NCBI RefSeq assembly: GCF_900119735.1
Contig: NZ_FPJW01000014.1
Span: forward strand, 1-41,742
Reading direction: 5' to 3'
DNA from: Marinospirillum alkaliphilum DSM 21637
GTDB lineage: Bacteria; Pseudomonadota; Gammaproteobacteria; Pseudomonadales; Halomonadaceae
Length of the DNA stretch: 41,742 nucleotides
The translations under genes and the position numbers were made by a program. The notes below the pieces were generated by a model, which was given only the letters and a program-made list of their open reading frames with translations, was not told where the DNA came from and did not search any database. This document shows, piece by piece, positions 7,607 to 17,819 of the stretch; positions within the stretch are counted from its first letter, which is position 1, and every line of letters starts with the position of its first letter.

Positions 7607-9235
7607 TCAGGTTTTGAACCAGGCAACTGAGCTGCGCATTTCTTCGGCTATCTCTTGCAGTGCACGAGCAGCAGTACTGGCCTGAGTGGCAGCGGCAGCG
7701 GTTTCCACCGTCATGCTGGCAATGTTCTCTACCTGCTGAGCGACATCCTGACTCACGGCGGTCTGTTCTTCCAGGGCACTGGAGGTTTGGTTGATCACGT
7801 CTGCGGTTGAGATGGCGCCGTTACGCACTTCTTCAATCACCTTGCCTGCTTCAGCCGCCTGCTCGGACCCAGTGTTAACCACTTCCACGGTGCGCTGCAT
7901 GGAGCTGACCGCCTGCTCGATTTCTGTCTGGATGCCGCTGACCATCGTAGCAATTTCATCTGTGGCATCACTGGAGCGTTGTGCCAGTTGGCGCACTTCG
8001 TCAGCCACCACTGCAAACCCACGTCCATGTTCACCGGCACGGGCTGATTCGATGGCAGCATTCAGTGCCAGCAGGTTGGTTTGTTCAGCAATCGCCTGGA
8101 TCTGATCAACAATCTGAGAAATTTTGGTGGAGCGCTGGTTCAGCTCATGCAGCTTTTCAGCAGTTTCCAGTGACTCCTCGGCAATTCGATTCATGCTGCT
8201 GACGGTGGCCTGAATCACGCTGCTGCCCCGTTCACTGGCACTGCGTGCTTCTTCTGAATTGTCAAAGGCCTGGCGGGCACTTTCTGAAACATGACCAATG
8301 CTGACGGTTAACTCTTCCACGGCAGCGGCGATCAGGTCGCTGGCCTGGGATTGCTCTTCCGTGGCCTGGCTGATGGCACCGGCACTTTCTGCCACCTGGC
8401 TGCTGGACGATGCCAATTGTTCTGACTGGGACTGCAGGGTCTGGACCAGATCGCGCAGTCTTTGGCGCATGCTGGCAAAAGTATGCAATACCTTGCTGAC
8501 TTCATCTTTGCCAGTCACCTGGATGTTATTGCTCAGATTGCCAGCTCCCACCTGCTCGGCGACTTCAATCACATCATCCAGGCGGCGGGCGATGCTGATC
8601 ACCACCGGCAAGGCCAGCAGCAGGATCACCAGCAGTACCAGTGCAACGGCGGCCAGGGCCACCCACTGCAGACGGTCCAGTTGGTCATCGGCACGGGTGA
8701 TGCGTCGTTCAAAAGCGGCCTGAACCTCCTCTTCTATGGTGTCGGCCAGCTCCAGTATGCCGTTCAGGGAGGTGAGCATGCTGCGGGCCAGTTGCAGTGC
8801 TTCCGGATCCTGCTGACTGCGGGCCAGTTGATGACCCGTTTCCAGCAGAGGGGCGTAATAGCGGTTTTTATGTTGATCAAACGACTGCTGCAGTGCTGTC
8901 AGTTGTTGCAGGCGAGTTGTCTGATCGCTGCTGGTTTGCTGGCGAGTGAAGTTGATCTGCTCCAGCAATTCCTGTTCCTGCTGCTGGAAGCGCTGGTAAT
9001 ACTCGCTTAGGCCGGTGCTGGCATAACTCTGGGCGCTGGCGTCCATACCGTTCAAGGCCGTGGTGATGTCGCCCAGTGCTTCCATCATATTGCCGGTGCG
9101 GATGGCATTGTCGAGGGTACTTTGCAGGGAAGATTTTTCCGTGGTGATGAGCGTGGCAACCGCCAGCATCAACGCAAAGATCACCGTAAAAACCAGATAA
9201 AGACGTCCCTTGATGGTCGTCAGCAGAGTGCTCAT
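7607..9235 (-). CDS. Methyl-accepting chemotaxis protein
   Basis: The 542-residue transmembrane chemoreceptor transmits a ligand signal to CheA/CheW. A first membrane segment (about residues 11-30) is followed by a periplasmic helical sensor of about 160 residues, a second membrane segment (about 190-213, rich in L, V and A), a HAMP domain and a long cytoplasmic coiled coil. The hairpin tip is the conserved [19 protein letters not shown]...[15 protein letters not shown] block. The sensor looks like a four-helix bundle; its ligand is unknown. There is no C-terminal NWETF-type CheR tether. AAGGAG precedes the ATG at 9235 by 5 nt. The 235 nt upstream (9236-9470) hold no gene, and I could not find a convincing sigma-28 promoter there. 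Confidence 0.95.
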   Translation of the reverse strand: MSTLLTTIKGRLYLVFTVIFALMLAVATLITTEKSSLQSTLDNAIRTGNMMEALGDITTALNGMDASAQSYASTGLSEYYQRFQQQEQELLEQINFTRQQTSSDQTTRLQQLTALQQSFDQHKNRYYAPLLETGHQLARSQQDPEALQLARSMLTSLNGILELADTIEEEVQAAFERRITRADDQLDRLQWVALAAVALVLLVILLLALPVVISIARRLDDVIEVAEQVGAGNLSNNIQVTGKDEVSKVLHTFASMRQRLRDLVQTLQSQSEQLASSSSQVAESAGAISQATEEQSQASDLIAAAVEELTVSIGHVSESARQAFDNSEEARSASERGSSVIQATVSSMNRIAEESLETAEKLHELNQRSTKISQIVDQIQAIAEQTNLLALNAAIESARAGEHGRGFAVVADEVRQLAQRSSDATDEIATMVSGIQTEIEQAVSSMQRTVEVVNTGSEQAAEAGKVIEEVRNGAISTADVINQTSSALEEQTAVSQDVAQQVENIASMTVETAAAATQASTAARALQEIAEEMRSSVAWFKT

Positions 9236-9470
9236 AAAAAACTCCTTGTTCTTGGTTAAGGCTACAAATGCTGCTTTTGCTGGATATCTTTCTGCTTGAA
9301 GTTTGACACAAGACAGTGGTGGCAGGGCTGGTTAAGCGTATCAATTTGTTGTTTAAAGACTTCTGTTCGTGTCAATTTAATGGGGTTGAATGCCATAAAA
9401 AGACTAGCAAGGAGGCTTCCAAGGTTTTTGGAGCCGACGATATGGGATGTTTTGCTGCGGTTTTTAGTGA

Positions 9471-9773
9471 TTATTTTGGATAACGGGGTGTATCCAGTTG
9501 CATGTGTTGGCTGGTCGGATAGGCAATACAGGGCAGGATCAGGCCTTCATCCAGCTCCAGCTGGTTCAGGCCGCGCGGTAGGTGGGTTTTATAATCAATG
9601 GTTCCGACCAGCAGTTTGCAGGCACAGATGCCACAGACACCATTGCGGCAAGCCTCACGCCAGGGATGACCTGCCTGCTGCAGAGTCTGCAGCAGGGTTC
9701 GTTCGGGGTGCAATTGCAGCTCACCGGGTTGCGGTGTCTGGCTCAGTTGCAGTGACATGTCAGTGGGCTTCAT
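9471..9773 (-). CDS. 2Fe-2S ferredoxin-like protein
   Basis: This small plant-type [2Fe-2S] protein of about 100 residues has the cluster-binding pattern C-x4-C-x2-C in [15 protein letters not shown] and the fourth cysteine in LILPCIAYP about 30 residues later. It would act as a soluble one-electron carrier; the partner enzyme is not in the neighbourhood. It lies directly downstream of polA on the same strand. Two starts are possible: the ATG at 9773 (overlapping the end of polA by 14 nt) or the ATG at 9758 (1 nt after the polA stop, TGACATG). I give the longer form. It is probably co-transcribed and translationally coupled with polA. Confidence 0.82.
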   Translation of the reverse strand: MKPTDMSLQLSQTPQPGELQLHPERTLLQTLQQAGHPWREACRNGVCGICACKLLVGTIDYKTHLPRGLNQLELDEGLILPCIAYPTSQHMQLDTPRYPK

Positions 9774-12513
9774 CCCAGTTGCTGCCACTGCTTGCTTCGA
9801 CCAGCAACGGGACATGCAGTTGTGCGGCCTGTTCCATGCAGGGCTTGATGCCCTGAATCAAGGCATCCACCTGGTCTGCTTTCACTTCAAAGACCAGTTC
9901 ATCATGCACCTGCATGATGATGCAGGCATCCAGTCCGGATGCCTCCAGCCATTGATCCACTGCCAGCATCGCGGCTTTCATGATGTCTGCAGCGGTGCCT
10001 TGCATCGGGGCGTTTATGGCAGTGCGTTCGGCAGCCTGGCGCTGATTGAAGTTGCTGGAACGGATTTCCGGCAGATAAAGGCGCCGACCTGCCAGGGTTT
10101 CCACATAGCCCTGTTCAGCAGCCTGGCTGCGGGTGGCGTCCATGTAACGGCGCACGCCGGGGTAACGTTCAAAGTATTTTTCGATATAGAGTTTGGCCTG
10201 ACCGGGATCGATGTGCAGCTGGCGCGACAGACCAAAAGCACTCATGCCATAAATCAACCCAAAGTTGATGGCCTTGGCATTACGCCGCTGGTCTGCGGTG
10301 ACCTGATCCGGTGTAGTGCCAAACACTTCTGCGGCGGTGGCACGGTGAATGTCCAGACCTTCGGCAAAAGCTTTCAACAGGCCTTCATCGCCGGAGAGGT
10401 GGGCCATGATGCGTAGTTCGATCTGAGAGTAGTCGGCCGCAACCAGTTGATAACCGGGTTCGGCAATAAAGGCCTGACGGATGCGTCGTCCTTCTTCCGA
10501 GCGAATCGGAATGTTCTGCAGATTGGGATCAGAACTGGACAGCCGCCCGGTGGCGGTGACCGCCTGATGATAACTGGTGTGCACCCGACCGGTGGTTGGC
10601 TCCACCAGCTGCGGCAGTTTGTCCGTGTAAGTGTTACGCAGTTTGGACAGGCCACGATGCTCCATGATGATTTTCGGCAGGGGGAAGTCCAGTGCCAGTT
10701 CTTCCAGAATGGCTTCAGCGGTTGATGGCGCACCCTTGGGGGTTTTTTTGATCACCGGTAGCTTTTGCTCATCAAACAGGATTTCGGCCAGTTGTTTGGG
10801 TGAGCCCAGATTGCATGCCCGTCCGGCCAGTTGATGGGCTTCTGCCTCCAGTTCAAGAATGCGTCGGGCCATTTCCTGCGAGTGACGCTGCAGGTGGAGC
10901 ACATCAATCTTGACGCCGTTGCGTTCAATTTTTGACAGCAGGCTGAGCAGGGGGATTTCCAGCTGCTCTAGCACTTGTTGCAGGCGTCCGGCCGCCTGAA
11001 CCTGAGGAGCCAGTGTCTGATGCAGACGCAGGGTGATGTCCGCATCCTCGGCGGCATAAAAGCTGGCCTGCTCCAGTTCAATCTGATCAAAGGTCAGTTG
11101 TTTGGCGCCTTTGCCGGCTATGTCTTCAAAGCTGACGGTTTTATGTCCCAGATACTTCAATGCCAGTGAATCCATATCATGCCGGGTGGCCGTGGAGTTC
11201 AGTACATAGGATTCCAGCATGGTGTCCGAGCGAATGCCACGCAGGGTGATGCCATAACGGGCCAGTACACTCATGTCGTATTTGAGGTTCTGACCGATCT
11301 TTCCGATGGATGGATCTTCCAGCAGAGGTTGCAATTGCTGGAGTACAGCCTGGCGATCCAGCTGTTCCGGTACACCGGGATAGTCATGCGCCAGTGGCAG
11401 GTAAGCGGCTTCACCAGCCTGCACGGCAAAAGACAGGCCCACCAGTTCTGCCTGCATGTAGTTCAGGCTGGTGGTTTCGGTGTCCAGTGCAAAACACCCG
11501 GCCTGGCGCAGCTTGTTCAACCACTGATCCAGTTCATGCTGGGTTAACAGGGTGGTGTAGTGAGTCTCGTCCGGTGGTTGGGTGGTTGGGTTAACAGCTG
11601 AGGTGGTTGGCGCCGATTCCTGTCCTTCACCGGACAGCAGCTCAGCCAGCCAGCTTTTGAACTCCAACTCGGTGTAGAGGGTTTGCAGGGCTTTCCGGTC
11701 CGGATGAGCAATGTCCAGATCATCGGTGGTGACATCCAGTGCGCAGTCGGTTTTGATGGTGGCCAGTTGATAGGACAGGTAGGCCTGGTCCTTGTGTTCT
11801 TCCAGTTTTTTGCCAGTGGTTTTGGCACCACGGAAATCCAGTTGGGCAATCTCATCCAGCCGGGCATACAAGTCATCCAGGCCGCCAATGCCCTGTAACA
11901 GTGCCAAAGCGGTTTTTTCACCGATGCCGGGTACGCCGGGGATATTGTCAGATTTGTCACCCATCAGGGCCAGAAAGTCGATGATCAGCTCCGGTCCGAT
12001 GCCGTATTTCTCTTTGACACCGGCCTCATCCAGATGGCTGCCGGTCATGGTGTTGACCAGCGATACATGGGGGCAGACCAGTTGCGCCATGTCCTTGTCA
12101 CCGGTGGAGATGATGACATCACGGCCATTGGCTGCGGCCTGTCTGGCCAGGGTGCCGATCACATCATCTGCCTCGACACCTTCCACACATAAAAGCGGCA
12201 ACCCCAGCGCCTTCACGCAAGCATGCAGGGGTTCAATCTGGCTACGCAGGTCGTCCGGCATGGGGGGGCGATGGGATTTGTACTCAGCAAACAGGGCATC
12301 CCGGAAGGTGGGGCCCTTGGCATCAAACACCACCCCCATAGGGCTGTCTGGCCAGGTTTTGATCAGGCTTTTCAGCATGTTCAACACCCCTTTGATGGCA
12401 CCAGTCGGTTGCCCACGCGAGGTGGTCAGTGGCGGCAAGGCATGAAATGCACGATAGAGGTAGGACGAACCGTCGACCAGAATCAGGGGTGGCAGGGATG
12501 TTGAAGAAGCCAT
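9760..12513 (-). CDS. polA: DNA polymerase I
   Basis: The 917-residue repair and Okazaki-fragment polymerase has all three domains. The N-terminal 5'-3' exonuclease begins [20 protein letters not shown] and includes the [12 protein letters not shown] and [14 protein letters not shown] acidic motifs. The 3'-5' proofreading domain keeps its Exo I motif ([12 protein letters not shown]). The polymerase domain has motif [17 protein letters not shown], motif [16 protein letters not shown] and motif [12 protein letters not shown]. All catalytic carboxylates appear present. The gene is divergent from the DUF2782 gene, and its stop touches the ferredoxin gene. No Spot 42-like small RNA was recognised downstream. 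Confidence 0.99.
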   Translation of the reverse strand: MASSTSLPPLILVDGSSYLYRAFHALPPLTTSRGQPTGAIKGVLNMLKSLIKTWPDSPMGVVFDAKGPTFRDALFAEYKSHRPPMPDDLRSQIEPLHACVKALGLPLLCVEGVEADDVIGTLARQAAANGRDVIISTGDKDMAQLVCPHVSLVNTMTGSHLDEAGVKEKYGIGPELIIDFLALMGDKSDNIPGVPGIGEKTALALLQGIGGLDDLYARLDEIAQLDFRGAKTTGKKLEEHKDQAYLSYQLATIKTDCALDVTTDDLDIAHPDRKALQTLYTELEFKSWLAELLSGEGQESAPTTSAVNPTTQPPDETHYTTLLTQHELDQWLNKLRQAGCFALDTETTSLNYMQAELVGLSFAVQAGEAAYLPLAHDYPGVPEQLDRQAVLQQLQPLLEDPSIGKIGQNLKYDMSVLARYGITLRGIRSDTMLESYVLNSTATRHDMDSLALKYLGHKTVSFEDIAGKGAKQLTFDQIELEQASFYAAEDADITLRLHQTLAPQVQAAGRLQQVLEQLEIPLLSLLSKIERNGVKIDVLHLQRHSQEMARRILELEAEAHQLAGRACNLGSPKQLAEILFDEQKLPVIKKTPKGAPSTAEAILEELALDFPLPKIIMEHRGLSKLRNTYTDKLPQLVEPTTGRVHTSYHQAVTATGRLSSSDPNLQNIPIRSEEGRRIRQAFIAEPGYQLVAADYSQIELRIMAHLSGDEGLLKAFAEGLDIHRATAAEVFGTTPDQVTADQRRNAKAINFGLIYGMSAFGLSRQLHIDPGQAKLYIEKYFERYPGVRRYMDATRSQAAEQGYVETLAGRRLYLPEIRSSNFNQRQAAERTAINAPMQGTAADIMKAAMLAVDQWLEASGLDACIIMQVHDELVFEVKADQVDALIQGIKPCMEQAAQLHVPLLVEASSGSNWDEAH

Positions 12514-12636
12514 GGGCAGTGTTCCGAAATCCGCGGCAAAATGCCGGTATGTGTTAGAATAATCCGATGATGCAGAGGCTGTTGATCAAAGGATACTGAA
12601 CTCTGCCGGACAACGCACCCTTCGGAGATTTTCCCG

Positions 12637-12918
12637 ATGAAAAAAATACGCCTCACCGGCTTGCTGGTTTTATTGCTGGCGCTGATGCTTTCTGTTGGCT
12701 GGGCACATGCCAATACGCCGGAGCCGGAAATCACCATTCGTCAGGAGGGTGACAAAACCATCGAAGAATACCGCATCAATGGCCGTCTGTATGCCATCAA
12801 GGTGATACCGGCCCGTGGTGAACCCTATTATCTGGTGGATTCCGAAGGTGATGGTGAGCTGGATCGTCAGGAGCGTGGTCGCCTGTTGATTCCAAGCTGG
12901 ATTCTGTTCCGCTGGTGA
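12637..12918 (+). CDS. DUF2782 domain protein, probable periplasmic
   Basis: The 93-residue protein has a signal peptide (hydrophobic core LTGLLVLLLALMLSVGW, probable cut after AHA near residue 26) and a small mature domain with the family phrases EITIRQEGDKTIEEYRINGR and IKVIPARGEPYYLVDSEGDG, ending PSWILFRW. A gene of this family beside polA is a familiar arrangement in Pseudomonas and relatives. The function is unknown. It is followed within a few bases by the acyltransferase gene, so the two are probably one transcript. The 123 nt between it and polA must hold two divergent promoters; TAGAAT at 12555-12560 is a possible -10, but no good -35 is seen. Confidence 0.85.
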   Translation: MKKIRLTGLLVLLLALMLSVGWAHANTPEPEITIRQEGDKTIEEYRINGRLYAIKVIPARGEPYYLVDSEGDGELDRQERGRLLIPSWILFRW

Positions 12919-12931
12919 GGTGCAGTCTGAA

Positions 12932-13876
12932 GTGAAAGCAGGCAGAAAAAAAAGCAAGAAGAACAAGTACTCCCGCCCGGTCAGGGCTTTTTTCATTCGT
13001 AACGGCTGGAAGCTTTTGTCATATTTGCCGCTCAGAGCCTTGCAGGCCTTGGCTGTGCCGCTTGGCTGGCTGATCTGGCGTGGTTCCAGGCGTGAGCGAC
13101 GTGTCACTCTGACCAACCTGAAGCTGGCTTTTCCTGATTTGAGCGTGGCAGAGCGCAAGTCGCTCGGTAAGGCGTCCCTGATAGAAAGCACTCGCACTCT
13201 GTTGGAAATGGGCTTTATGTGGATGGCGCCCAAAGATAGGGTGCTGGCCAGCGTTCGCAGTGTGCAGGGTGCCGAAGAGCTTGAGCGGCTGCAGCAACAA
13301 CAGCAACCGGTAATCCTGCTGGGTCCCCACATCGGCCAGTGGGAGTTGATCGGCCAGTGGTTCTCAGCCCGCTTTCCATTGACCTGCATGTATTCCTTGC
13401 CCAAAGTTCGTGAGCTGGATCCGGTGATTCGGCAAGGTCGCTGTCGTACCGGTGGTTTTCTGGTGCCGGCAGATGTGAAAGGGGTAGCCGGTCTGTTAAA
13501 GGCTTTGAGGCGTGGTGAAGCGGTTGGCATCTTGCCAGATCAGGTGCCGGATAGGGGGCAGGGAGGGGTGTTTGCACCTTTTTATGGCCATCCGGTGCTG
13601 ACGGCCACCCTGTTGCCAAAACTGGTGCAAAAGACCGGTGCCAGGGTTTTTACTGCCCTGGCCAAGCGCCTGCCTCGTGGCGAGGGTTATGAACTGATCC
13701 TGATTCCTGCTGATGAACGGGTTTATTCTACTGATGAGCAGGAGGCTACGGCTGGTGTTAATGCCAGTGTAGAGCAGATCATCAGTTACGCACCAACGCA
13801 GTATCAGTGGGCTTACAAGCGTTTTAAGCGGGTTCCGAAAGGCACTCCAAAACCCTATAAATCCAGGCGCTTTTGA
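12932..13876 (+). CDS. Lipid A biosynthesis-type (KDO)2-lipid IVA acyltransferase, LpxL/HtrB family
   Basis: The protein belongs to the lysophospholipid/lipid A secondary acyltransferase family and is expected to add a fatty acyl chain from acyl-ACP to a lipid A precursor at the inner-membrane inner face. The catalytic H-x4-E motif is visible in GPHIGQWELIG, followed by the GGVFAPFYGHP block and the C-terminal QYQWAYKRFKR typical of LpxL. The N-terminus is short and strongly basic (KAGRKKSKKNKY). I choose GTG at 12932 because GAGGTG (12917-12922) gives a proper ribosome-binding site; GTG at 12920 in the same frame is an alternative. The 3' end overlaps the convergent rsmB gene by 22 nt. Which acyl position it serves is not determinable. 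Confidence 0.88.
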   Translation: MKAGRKKSKKNKYSRPVRAFFIRNGWKLLSYLPLRALQALAVPLGWLIWRGSRRERRVTLTNLKLAFPDLSVAERKSLGKASLIESTRTLLEMGFMWMAPKDRVLASVRSVQGAEELERLQQQQQPVILLGPHIGQWELIGQWFSARFPLTCMYSLPKVRELDPVIRQGRCRTGGFLVPADVKGVAGLLKALRRGEAVGILPDQVPDRGQGGVFAPFYGHPVLTATLLPKLVQKTGARVFTALAKRLPRGEGYELILIPADERVYSTDEQEATAGVNASVEQIISYAPTQYQWAYKRFKRVPKGTPKPYKSRRF

Positions 13877-15165
13877 AGCAGGCAATAAAAAAAACCATCA
13901 TGGCCCTGTGGCTGGGGTAAAAGCTGCCGGCCAAAGCGCAGGGCTTGTCCCCACTCAGCCTCAATGTCCTGATGAACCGCATCTGCGGTCTGGTGCAGGA
14001 AGCTGGCCAGCGGATGCTGGTTTTCTTCCGGCAGAATGGAGCAGGTGGCATAAAGCACTAAGCCGCCCGGTTTCAGTAACGGCCAGAGCTTCTGCAGGAG
14101 TTTTAGCTGGATATCCGCCAACTCCTTGATGTCACTGTCGCGGCGCAGCAGCTTGATATCCGGGTGGCGCCGAATGACACCCGTGGCTGAGCAGGGGGCA
14201 TCCAGCAGGATACGATCAAAAGCCTGCCCATCCCACCAGTGCTCCACTGCCGCAGCGTCAGCACATTTTACTTCCGCCTTGAGTTGCAGTCGTTGCAGGT
14301 TTTCATGCACTCGCCCCAGCCTGCTTTCATCCACGTCCAGTGCCAGCAGATTCAGGTCGGCTGTTTCCAGCAAATGAGCCGTTTTGCCACCGGGTGCACA
14401 GCAGGCATCCAGCACTCGCTGCCCTGCCTGTAAATCCAGTAGCAGAGGTGTCAGTTGCGCTGCTTCATCCTGCACACTGAAATGCCCTTCGGCAAAACCA
14501 GGTAACAAAGCCGGGTGTGTTGGCTGCTCCAGCGTGATGCCCCAGGGACTGAAGGTTGTGGCTGTGGCAACAATGTCGAGCTGTTGCAGTTGCTGCAGAT
14601 AAGCTTCACGGGTGGTCTTGCGTTGGTTGATGCGCAGGGTCATGGGTGGCTGCAGGTTGCTGGCTGCACAGATGTCTCGCCAGTCCTTGCTGTAAGCTTT
14701 TTTGATGCGTTTTAACAACCAGGCAGGAAAGGCACTGGCAGCTGTTTCTTTGCCTTCTGCCAGTTGTATCAGAGCTTCCTGTTCACGTTGAAAGCGCCGC
14801 AAGCAAGCATTGAGCAGTTTGCCAGCCCAGGGTTTGTTGAGTTTTTTGGCAGCTTCAACACAGGTGTTGATGGCGGCATAGTCAGCAACACGCCCTTCCT
14901 GTAATTGATACATGCCGATCAGCAGCAGCGCCAGCACATCCAGGTCTTTGGATTTCAGTGATTGCTGCAGCAGCTGATCAGCCCAGAATTGCAATCGAGG
15001 CTGGAAGCGGCAGACACCAAAGGCCAGCGCCTGGGTCAGGGCGGCATCTTCGTTGTTAAGCCCTTGTTGAGCACGTGGCAGGCTACTGCTCAGTGAAGCC
15101 TTTTGTTGCAGTACGGGTAGCAGGGCTTTGACTGCCCGCAGTCGCGGTTGGACGCCATCATTCAT
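13855..15165 (-). CDS. rsmB: 16S rRNA (cytosine-967 C5)-methyltransferase RsmB
   Basis: The 436-residue enzyme uses S-adenosylmethionine to methylate C967 of 16S rRNA. An N-terminal NusB-like RNA-binding domain (ALTQALAFGVCRF...DYAAINTCVEAAKKL) is followed by the methyltransferase domain. That domain has the SAM loop VLDACCAPGGKTAHL, motif IV DAPCSATGVIRRHPDIK and motif VI YATCSILPEEN, which carries the nucleophilic and proton-abstracting cysteines. Its start overlaps the fmt stop by 4 nt (ATGA), so it is translationally coupled in a def-fmt-rsmB operon. The usual next gene, trkA, is absent here and is replaced by the convergent acyltransferase. Confidence 0.97.
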   Translation of the reverse strand: MNDGVQPRLRAVKALLPVLQQKASLSSSLPRAQQGLNNEDAALTQALAFGVCRFQPRLQFWADQLLQQSLKSKDLDVLALLLIGMYQLQEGRVADYAAINTCVEAAKKLNKPWAGKLLNACLRRFQREQEALIQLAEGKETAASAFPAWLLKRIKKAYSKDWRDICAASNLQPPMTLRINQRKTTREAYLQQLQQLDIVATATTFSPWGITLEQPTHPALLPGFAEGHFSVQDEAAQLTPLLLDLQAGQRVLDACCAPGGKTAHLLETADLNLLALDVDESRLGRVHENLQRLQLKAEVKCADAAAVEHWWDGQAFDRILLDAPCSATGVIRRHPDIKLLRRDSDIKELADIQLKLLQKLWPLLKPGGLVLYATCSILPEENQHPLASFLHQTADAVHQDIEAEWGQALRFGRQLLPQPQGHDGFFYCLLQKRLDL

Positions 15166-16106
15166 GCAAAAAGCTGCCCCGCTGCAAAGCGTTCGGGGTG
15201 ACCATTCAGCAGATCAGTCACATTCATCTGGCGACCACCGGGCAGTTGCAGTTGGGTCAGCTTAAGGCAGCCTTCACCGCAGGCCACGATCAGGCCGTCT
15301 TTTTCGATATCCAGTAGTGTGCCAGGTTGAGCATTGTGTTCTATATTCAGGGGTTTTGCCTGCCAGATACGGATCACGTCATCACCTTCGGTAAACCATG
15401 CCACCGGCCAGGGGTTATAACCTCTTACAGTCCGATCCAGTTCAGTTGCAGGGCGTGGCCAGCTTACCCGTGCTTCTTCCTTGCTGAGCTTGGCGGCATA
15501 ACAGGCTTCGGCCGGGTTTTGTGTCTCCGCAGTGGCCTGGTACTGGTCAAGCTGTTGCAAAAGCTGTTGCAGGGCTTCACCGCCCTGGATGGCCAGTTTG
15601 TCATGCAGGCTGGCGCTGGTGTCTGTTGCAGTGATGGGGCAGTGTGTTTTTAATAACATTGCGCCGGTATCCAGGCCTGCATCCATTTGCATCAGGGTAA
15701 CCCCGGTTGCGGAATCACCTGCCAACAGTGCCCGTTGAATAGGGGCGGCACCACGCCAGCGTGGCAGCAGTGAGGCGTGCACATTAATGCAGCCGAGCGT
15801 GGGAATATCCAGCACTGCCTGAGGCAGCAACAGGCCGTAGGCAACCACAATCATCAAGTCGGGTTGCAAGGCACGCAGCTCAGCTTGTGCAGCTTCATCC
15901 TTCAGGCTCAGGGGCTGATACACCGGTAACTGATGTTGTAGCGCCAGTTCCTTGACCGGACTGGGTTTTAATTTGCGACCACGACCAGCGGGCCGATCCG
16001 GTTGGGTATAAACAGCCACCACTTGGTGGTTGGTGTCACACGCAGCCAACACTGCTTTGAGTGAGGTGGCAGCAAATTCCGGAGTGCCGGCAAAAACAAT
16101 ACGCAT
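15162..16106 (-). CDS. fmt: Methionyl-tRNA formyltransferase
   Basis: Fmt transfers a formyl group from 10-formyl-tetrahydrofolate to initiator Met-tRNA. The 314-residue protein is of normal length. It starts MRIVFAGTPEFAATSL and has the folate-site and catalytic motif INVHASLLPRWRGAAPIQRAL with its Asn/His pair, then GVTLMQMDAGLDTGAML. The C-terminal beta-barrel that binds tRNA is intact (VRGYNPWPVAWF onward). It lies between def (3 nt upstream) and rsmB (4-nt overlap), the standard operon in which the formyl group is added by Fmt and removed by Def. Confidence 0.98.
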   Translation of the reverse strand: MRIVFAGTPEFAATSLKAVLAACDTNHQVVAVYTQPDRPAGRGRKLKPSPVKELALQHQLPVYQPLSLKDEAAQAELRALQPDLMIVVAYGLLLPQAVLDIPTLGCINVHASLLPRWRGAAPIQRALLAGDSATGVTLMQMDAGLDTGAMLLKTHCPITATDTSASLHDKLAIQGGEALQQLLQQLDQYQATAETQNPAEACYAAKLSKEEARVSWPRPATELDRTVRGYNPWPVAWFTEGDDVIRIWQAKPLNIEHNAQPGTLLDIEKDGLIVACGEGCLKLTQLQLPGGRQMNVTDLLNGHPERFAAGQLFA

Positions 16107-16109
16107 CGG

Positions 16110-16616
16110 TCAGGCCTTCAGGCGTTTCATCAATTTTTTGCGAACCCGATCCTGTTTCAGGCGGGAGAGGTAGTCGACAAACACGATGCCTTTCAAATGG
16201 TCAATTTCGTGTTGCACGCAGTGAGCCAGCAAGCCATCACATTCAAAGGACAACGGCTTGCCATGACGATCCAGTCCTTTGACCTGGATCCTGATATAGC
16301 GCTCAACATCAGCGTAGTATTCCGGTACTGAGAGGCAGCCTTCCTGCATCAGCTCGCAGGCTGGATCCAGCGGTGTGAACTCAGGATTGATCAGTACCAG
16401 CGGCTGATTTTTTTCTTCCGAAACATCAATCACAATCAGTTGCCGATGGAAGTCCACCTGTGTAGCTGCAAGGCCAATGCCGGGCGCGTCATACATGGTT
16501 TCAAACATGTCGTCGATCTGTTGTTGCAGAGCTGGAGTGAAATCTGCTTCGGTCAGTGGAGTGGCCTTGATGCGCAGGCGCGGATCTGGATATTCGAGAA
16601 TGGTCAGCAAGCTCAT
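16110..16616 (-). CDS. def: Peptide deformylase
   Basis: The 168-residue metalloenzyme removes the N-formyl group from new polypeptides. The three signature motifs are intact: GIGLAATQ (motif 1), EGCLSVPE (motif 2, whose Cys binds the metal) and QHEIDHLKG (motif 3, HExxH with the two His ligands and catalytic Glu). It is the first gene of the def-fmt-rsmB operon and diverges from the LysM gene across 158 bp. Confidence 0.98.
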   Translation of the reverse strand: MSLLTILEYPDPRLRIKATPLTEADFTPALQQQIDDMFETMYDAPGIGLAATQVDFHRQLIVIDVSEEKNQPLVLINPEFTPLDPACELMQEGCLSVPEYYADVERYIRIQVKGLDRHGKPLSFECDGLLAHCVQHEIDHLKGIVFVDYLSRLKQDRVRKKLMKRLKA

Positions 16617-16657
16617 GGTTTGTCTCTGGGTTCAAAAAAGGCATTTGCCGGATAAAT

Positions 16658-16675
16658 GCAAGTAAATGTACTTGC
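16658..16675. promoter_or_regulatory. Small inverted repeat in the def/lysM divergent region
   Basis: GCAAGTA (16658-16664) and TACTTGC (16669-16675) form a perfect 7-bp dyad around AATG, in the 158-bp region between two divergent genes. It could be a protein-binding site, but nothing identifies a regulator. Confidence 0.35.
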
Positions 16676-16774
16676 CGCGTTTCAAGCTTTCAGGCAAAGT
16701 GTAACTTAAAGTAAGTGCATGGAGGCTTGGACTGTTCCGGGGCCTGAGAGTTTGGATTCACAACGGGTAAAATT

Positions 16775-17788
16775 ATGTTCACATTAGGATTTCGCCGTCT
16801 GTTGTTGCTGGTTGTGGTTGCTGGCTTTTCCATGATGGTTCAGGCGACCAGTTTAAAGGTAGATGCGCCCAAACGCTACGAAGTTCAGCGTGGTGACTCC
16901 CTCTGGTCGATTGCGGAACGCTTTCTGGATGATCCCTGGATGTGGCCGCATCTCTGGCGTGCCAACCCTCAGGTACAAAACCCTCACTTGCTGTATCCCG
17001 GCGACATTATTGAGTTACTGCAAGTGGATGGCCGCACAGTTGTGCAACTGCGACCCCGTTTACGCATCATGACCTTGCAGGAACCCATCCCCTTCATGCC
17101 GCTGGAGCAGGTTGATGCTTTTCTCAATCGAGACGTGATGATTGATCGTCCTGATTTTGAAGATGCCTTGTACATTGTTGGCCTGAGCGAAGAGCGAACC
17201 CTTGCAGGACGGGGTGATCAGGTCCAGGTTTTAGGGAGTCTGACAGCGGGCGTTACCCGTTACGGTATTTATCGTGATCTGGAGGAAATACGCCATCCAG
17301 TCACCCGTCAGCACCTCGGATTCAAGGCTCGTGCCATCGGTGTGGCTTATCTGGTTTCCGATGAAGATCGTATGGCCAGCTTCAGAATTGTTGAAAGTCA
17401 GGAAGAGATCCGTGTGGGTGACCGACTGCTGCCGTTTACCGACTCACCCTTTGATGCCGGTTTTCAGCCGCGCCCACCGGCAGTTGCGTTACATGGCATG
17501 GTATTGAGGGCGTTGGCTGCGAGTGAGCAGCAGCTGATAGGCCCTTATCAACCGATCATGCTGGATCTGGGCAGTGAACAACTGCAGCCCGGCCATATGG
17601 TGGAAGTATTGGCACCTGGCCGCCGAGTGCGTAACCCTCAGACTGGAGAAGTGGTGTTTGCTGCTGAGAATCCGCGTGGTCTGGCCATGGTTTATCGTAC
17701 TTTTGACCATGTCAGCTTTGCACTGGTATTGCAGTCGCATCAGCCGATGGCGCCTGGTGATGCCTTCCGGCAGGGGCCACGTCGCTGA
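16775..17788 (+). CDS. LysM domain-containing exported protein
   Basis: The 337-residue protein has an N-terminal signal peptide (LLLLVVVAGFSMMVQA, cut near residue 25). A single LysM peptidoglycan-binding domain follows at about residues 32-82 (YEVQRGDSLWSIAERFL...WPHLWRANPQVQNPHLLYPGDII). The remaining 250 residues are conserved in this family but have no named function. A LysM protein of this type immediately upstream of dprA and divergent from def-fmt is a conserved arrangement in Pseudomonas-like genomes. It probably acts at the cell wall; a direct link to DNA uptake is not shown. Confidence 0.92.
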   Translation: MFTLGFRRLLLLVVVAGFSMMVQATSLKVDAPKRYEVQRGDSLWSIAERFLDDPWMWPHLWRANPQVQNPHLLYPGDIIELLQVDGRTVVQLRPRLRIMTLQEPIPFMPLEQVDAFLNRDVMIDRPDFEDALYIVGLSEERTLAGRGDQVQVLGSLTAGVTRYGIYRDLEEIRHPVTRQHLGFKARAIGVAYLVSDEDRMASFRIVESQEEIRVGDRLLPFTDSPFDAGFQPRPPAVALHGMVLRALAASEQQLIGPYQPIMLDLGSEQLQPGHMVEVLAPGRRVRNPQTGEVVFAAENPRGLAMVYRTFDHVSFALVLQSHQPMAPGDAFRQGPRR

Positions 17789-17819
17789 CCGCACGCTTTT
17801 CTTTTAGCCAGGAGGGCTG

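Noticed and set aside
9236-9470. Possible sigma-28 promoter for the chemoreceptor gene
   Set aside because: Only a poor partial match (CAAAC...AAAGATAT on the minus strand) was found, with wrong bases at key positions.
9236-9760. Spot 42-like small RNA downstream of polA
   Set aside because: In enterics spf follows polA, but here a ferredoxin gene follows directly and no matching sequence or terminator was seen.
9296-9856. Plus-strand open frame of 186 codons across the ferredoxin gene
   Set aside because: It overlaps the ferredoxin and the end of polA in antisense and has no recognisable domain.
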